Below are positions 5,632 to 7,997 of a DNA stretch of 7,997 nucleotides, piece by piece. The notes under the pieces are model-generated. The model ran no database searches. It was not told the origin of the DNA and saw nothing but the letters and a program-made list of their open reading frames with translations. The stretch's first letter is position 1. Each line of letters opens with the position of its first letter. The position numbers and the translations under genes were made by a program. Origin of the DNA: Betaproteobacteria bacterium. GTDB taxonomy: Bacteria; Pseudomonadota; Gammaproteobacteria; Burkholderiales; SG8-39. The stretch covers positions 1-7,997 of the forward strand of contig JAFAGU010000001.1 in NCBI GenBank assembly GCA_019237595.1, written 5' to 3'.

Positions 5632-7913
5632 ACGCTCCGCTTAAGAAGCTCTCCGAGCTCGCCCACGTCTCCTTCGATGGGCGCAGGACGGGATACGTCC
5701 CGCCGAAGCAGCTTCGTATTTCCTCCAGGTTGAAATTGCATCGAAAGGCGAAAGGGGAGATCGACCCGGTCACTTTCGAGGTCGTACGGCACGCGCTATG
5801 GAACGTGAACGAGGAGCACGGCGCGACGATCCAGCGCCTCTCGGGCTCGCCGGTGGCGATGTACGCGCTCGACCTGAACCCGTCGATCCTCACCGAGGAC
5901 GCCGAGTTTGTCTATTTCGGCCCGTACATGCAGTACATGAGCGGCGTCACCGACACGCAGGTCAAGTGGACGCTCGAGAACCGCAGCGAGAACCCCGGCA
6001 TCCGCGACGGCGACATGTTCCTCGCCAACGATCCCTGGGTCGGCGCGGCGCACCAGATGGACGTGATGCTCCTCTGCCCGGTGTTCTGGAAGGGCGAGCT
6101 CTTCTGCTGGGTCACCAACTGCCTGCACCAGTACGACATCGGCGGCGTGACCCCCGGCAGCTTCTGCCCTTCCGCGCGCGACGCCTTCGACGAGGGGATC
6201 CTCCTGCCGCCCATCAAGATCGTCGAGAACAACGAGATCCGGAAGGACATCGAGGACGTTTATCTCAGGAGCAGCCGCAAGCCCTCGGCGGTGGCGCTCG
6301 ACTTCCGCGCGCAGCTCGCCGGCAACATGACGGCGAAGAACAGAATCCTGTCGTTGATCAAGAAGTACAACCCGGACGTCGTAAAAGGGGTGATGAAGAA
6401 GATCATCGACGACGGCGAAAAGGCGTTCCTGAAAAAGCTCGCCCGCCTGCCCGATGGCGTCTGGCGCGACCGCACCTACGTCGAATGCTGCCGGCCGGGG
6501 GATCGGAATGTTCATCGGGTTTGCCTAACCCTTACGAAATCCAAGGGAAGGTTGGTTTTCGAAAACGAGGGCACCGGCCCCCAGGCGGGCGCGATCAACG
6601 CCACGTATTCGGGGTGGCGCGGCGCGATCATGGTGGCGCTGAACGAGCTCATGTGCTGGGAGCAGTACTACGCGGTCGGGGGCGCGTTGCGGCACGTGGA
6701 GTTCAACCCCACGCCCGGGACGCTGAACTGCGCGGACTTCCCGGCCTCCGTCTCGACGGCGCCGGTGCAGTGCATGGAGATCTCGCTCTACCCGGCCTAC
6801 AACGTGCTCTCCAAGATGATCTTTCCCGATCCGGAGCTCCGCCGCGACGTAATGTGCATCGGCGGCACGAGCCAGTGGCCGGCGACCATCTTCCGCGGCA
6901 CCGACCAGTGGGGCGAGCGCTACGGCTACCTCCTCGTCGACCCCATCGGCGGCGCGATCGGCGCCTTCTCGCACGCGGACGGCATCTCCACCGGCGGCCA
7001 GGCGCGCACGCCTATCTGCAAGCTGCCAAACGTGGAGCACACGGAGCAAAGCTTTCCGGTCTTGTTCTTGTACAGGAAGGAGATCCGCGATTCCGGCGGG
7101 GCAGGAAAGTTTCGCGGCGGGCTCTCGGCCGAGTCGTGCTTCATCCCGCACGGGACGGACAAGATCACGCAGGACACGCTCTCTTCCGGCAATGCCATTC
7201 CCACGTCGACTGGCATGATGGGCGGCTATCCCGGCGCGGTGAACCGGTATCGCTTCCTGCGCGAATCCGACATCCTCGAGCGGTTCAGGACCTCATCGCT
7301 CGTAAACGACATCGACGAGCTGCAGGGAGAACCGGAGACGCTCCAGCTGAGGCAGCAGGACTTCGTGCAGAACCCCAGCGACGTCTATGCGGTGCTCTGG
7401 TCCGCCGCGGGCGGCTTCGGCGATCCCCTCGAGCGCGATCCCGCGAAGGTCGAGACCGACGTGGCCAACGGCGACGTCTCCGCCGAGGCCGCGAAGGCGA
7501 TCTACGGCGTGATCGTCGGCGACGAGAAGGCGACGGCGCTCGAGCGCGACCGCCTGCGCTTCAAGCGCATCGAGAACCACACGCGCCGCGCGAAGCGCCT
7601 CGAGGGCGAGCCCGAGCTCCGCGCGACCGAGGGCTTGGCAGTGAAGTCCGGCCGCTGGTGCTGCGCCAAGTGCTCGACCGACCTCGGCCCGCTCGGGTCG
7701 AGCTACAAGGAAGGCTGCGCGCGCAACGACCGGCCGATCGGCGAATCGAACCCGGTCGTCGGCGATCCCGCGCGCTTCATCGACCCGGTGCCCGTCTTCC
7801 GGCAGTTCTGCTGCCCGGGCTGCGGGCTCCTCATCGAGAACGAGATCGCGATCGAGGAGGACGAGCCGCTTCGCGACGTGGAGCTCGTCCTCGGCCAGCG
7901 CACGCCGAAGTAG
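5628..7913 (+). CDS. HyuB-like subunit with fused C-terminal acetone-carboxylase-gamma-like zinc ribbon
   Basis: Predicted catalytic partner of the HyuA-like protein, 761 aa; cytoplasmic. The hydantoinase B core starts at about 45 (DPVTFEVVRHALW, 47-59) and continues with GDMFLANDPWVGAAHQMDV (128-146) and LHQYDIGG (166-173). His142, Asp145, His167 and Asp170 sit where acetone carboxylase has metal-binding residues (from memory, not aligned). The core ends near GGFGDPLERDP (595-605) and a charged helical linker follows. Residues 672-755 form an extra domain with CCAKC (678-682), SYKEGC (692-697) and RQFCCPGCG (725-733), two CxxC knuckles resembling the gamma subunit of acetone carboxylase and the small subunit of acetophenone carboxylase. 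Here it is fused rather than separate. It is translationally coupled to the upstream gene by ATGA. Exact substrate unknown. Confidence 0.92.
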   Translation: MNAPLKKLSELAHVSFDGRRTGYVPPKQLRISSRLKLHRKAKGEIDPVTFEVVRHALWNVNEEHGATIQRLSGSPVAMYALDLNPSILTEDAEFVYFGPYMQYMSGVTDTQVKWTLENRSENPGIRDGDMFLANDPWVGAAHQMDVMLLCPVFWKGELFCWVTNCLHQYDIGGVTPGSFCPSARDAFDEGILLPPIKIVENNEIRKDIEDVYLRSSRKPSAVALDFRAQLAGNMTAKNRILSLIKKYNPDVVKGVMKKIIDDGEKAFLKKLARLPDGVWRDRTYVECCRPGDRNVHRVCLTLTKSKGRLVFENEGTGPQAGAINATYSGWRGAIMVALNELMCWEQYYAVGGALRHVEFNPTPGTLNCADFPASVSTAPVQCMEISLYPAYNVLSKMIFPDPELRRDVMCIGGTSQWPATIFRGTDQWGERYGYLLVDPIGGAIGAFSHADGISTGGQARTPICKLPNVEHTEQSFPVLFLYRKEIRDSGGAGKFRGGLSAESCFIPHGTDKITQDTLSSGNAIPTSTGMMGGYPGAVNRYRFLRESDILERFRTSSLVNDIDELQGEPETLQLRQQDFVQNPSDVYAVLWSAAGGFGDPLERDPAKVETDVANGDVSAEAAKAIYGVIVGDEKATALERDRLRFKRIENHTRRAKRLEGEPELRATEGLAVKSGRWCCAKCSTDLGPLGSSYKEGCARNDRPIGESNPVVGDPARFIDPVPVFRQFCCPGCGLLIENEIAIEEDEPLRDVELVLGQRTPK
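6517..6566. repeat. Hairpin plus 12-bp palindrome inside the hyuB-like gene
   Basis: GGGTT-TGCCT-AACCC (6517-6531) is a 5-bp inverted repeat. It is followed 23 bp later by the perfect 12-bp palindrome GTTTTCGAAAAC (6555-6566). Both lie in a patch of AT-ending codons inside an otherwise GC-rich gene. The first repeats the GGGTT/AACCC pairing found at 4783-4793 in the hyuA-like gene. Function unknown; chance occurrence is possible. Confidence 0.4.
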
Positions 7914-7938
7914 GCAGGCCGGCGGCCGGTTACTTCGG
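7905..7938. terminator. Candidate two-way transcription end hairpin between convergent genes
   Basis: A perfect 8-bp inverted repeat, CCGAAGTA (7905-7912) and TACTTCGG (7931-7938), spans both convergent stop codons. Inside the 18-nt loop is a further CCGG-cgg-CCGG stem (7919-7929). Neither strand has a U-run after the stem, so it is not a textbook intrinsic terminator. The symmetry comes partly from both proteins ending in Pro-Lys-stop. Confidence 0.4.
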
Positions 7939-7997
7939 TTGGACGATCAGCAGGCGAACGCTGGTCTTACCGACGTTCGTGTTCGTGAACTTGGACG
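7930..7997 (-). CDS. 3' end of a convergent gene, cut by window edge; possible cupin-type C-terminus
   Basis: Only the last 21 codons are visible, reading SKFTNTNVGKTSVRLLIVQP plus Lys and a TAA stop (7932-7930). The pattern KFTNTN-GKTSVRLL resembles the final strands of small cupin proteins, where a hydrophobic beta strand follows an N-x-G-turn, but the piece is too short for a secure family call. It converges on the hyuB-like gene, with 16 bp between the two stop codons. The frame is open to the edge and no other frame fits better. It may be unrelated to the module on its left. Confidence 0.45.
   Translation of the reverse strand, partial: SKFTNTNVGKTSVRLLIVQPK

Noticed and set aside
1..7997. 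Mobile elements, CRISPR, tRNA or rRNA
   Set aside because: No transposase-like protein, terminal repeats, regularly spaced repeats or structural RNA sequence was seen on either strand.

Overview
This is a high-GC bacterial chromosome window, with dense, tightly packed genes and a strong preference for G/C-ending codons. It looks like a soil or aquatic proteobacterium, or a similarly GC-rich lineage, but nothing in the sequence fixes the taxon. It holds six genes: four complete, two cut by the window edges. There is no gap over 300 bases, no RNA gene, no CRISPR array and no mobile element.

The left half (1-3510) is one leftward operon. It starts with an MFS_3/EntS-like transporter, followed by the three subunits of a CO-dehydrogenase/xanthine-dehydrogenase-type molybdenum hydroxylase: the FAD subunit, the double 2Fe-2S subunit, and the first ~333 residues of the molybdopterin-binding large subunit, which runs off the left edge. 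The three hydroxylase genes overlap or nearly abut. The FAD gene most likely starts at a CTG codon behind a very strong ribosome binding site.

The right half (3532-7913) is a rightward pair that overlaps by ATGA. One gene is HyuA-like, with an ASKHA-type ATPase fold. The other is HyuB-like and carries a C-terminal zinc-ribbon domain resembling the separate small (gamma) subunit of acetone carboxylase. Together they look like a compact two-gene ATP-dependent carboxylase or amidohydrolase of the acetone/acetophenone carboxylase and hydantoinase/oxoprolinase family. At the right edge, the last 21 codons of a convergent gene enter from the other side.

The two operons diverge from a spacer of only 21 bp. 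Its single AT-rich octamer can be read as a -10 element on both strands, which would give a leaderless hyuA-like mRNA and a very short leader on the transporter mRNA. The arrangement suggests one co-expressed catabolic module: uptake or export of a compound, molybdenum-dependent hydroxylation, and ATP-dependent carboxylation or ring opening. The substrate cannot be read from sequence. The large-subunit active-site loop that would help lies outside the window.
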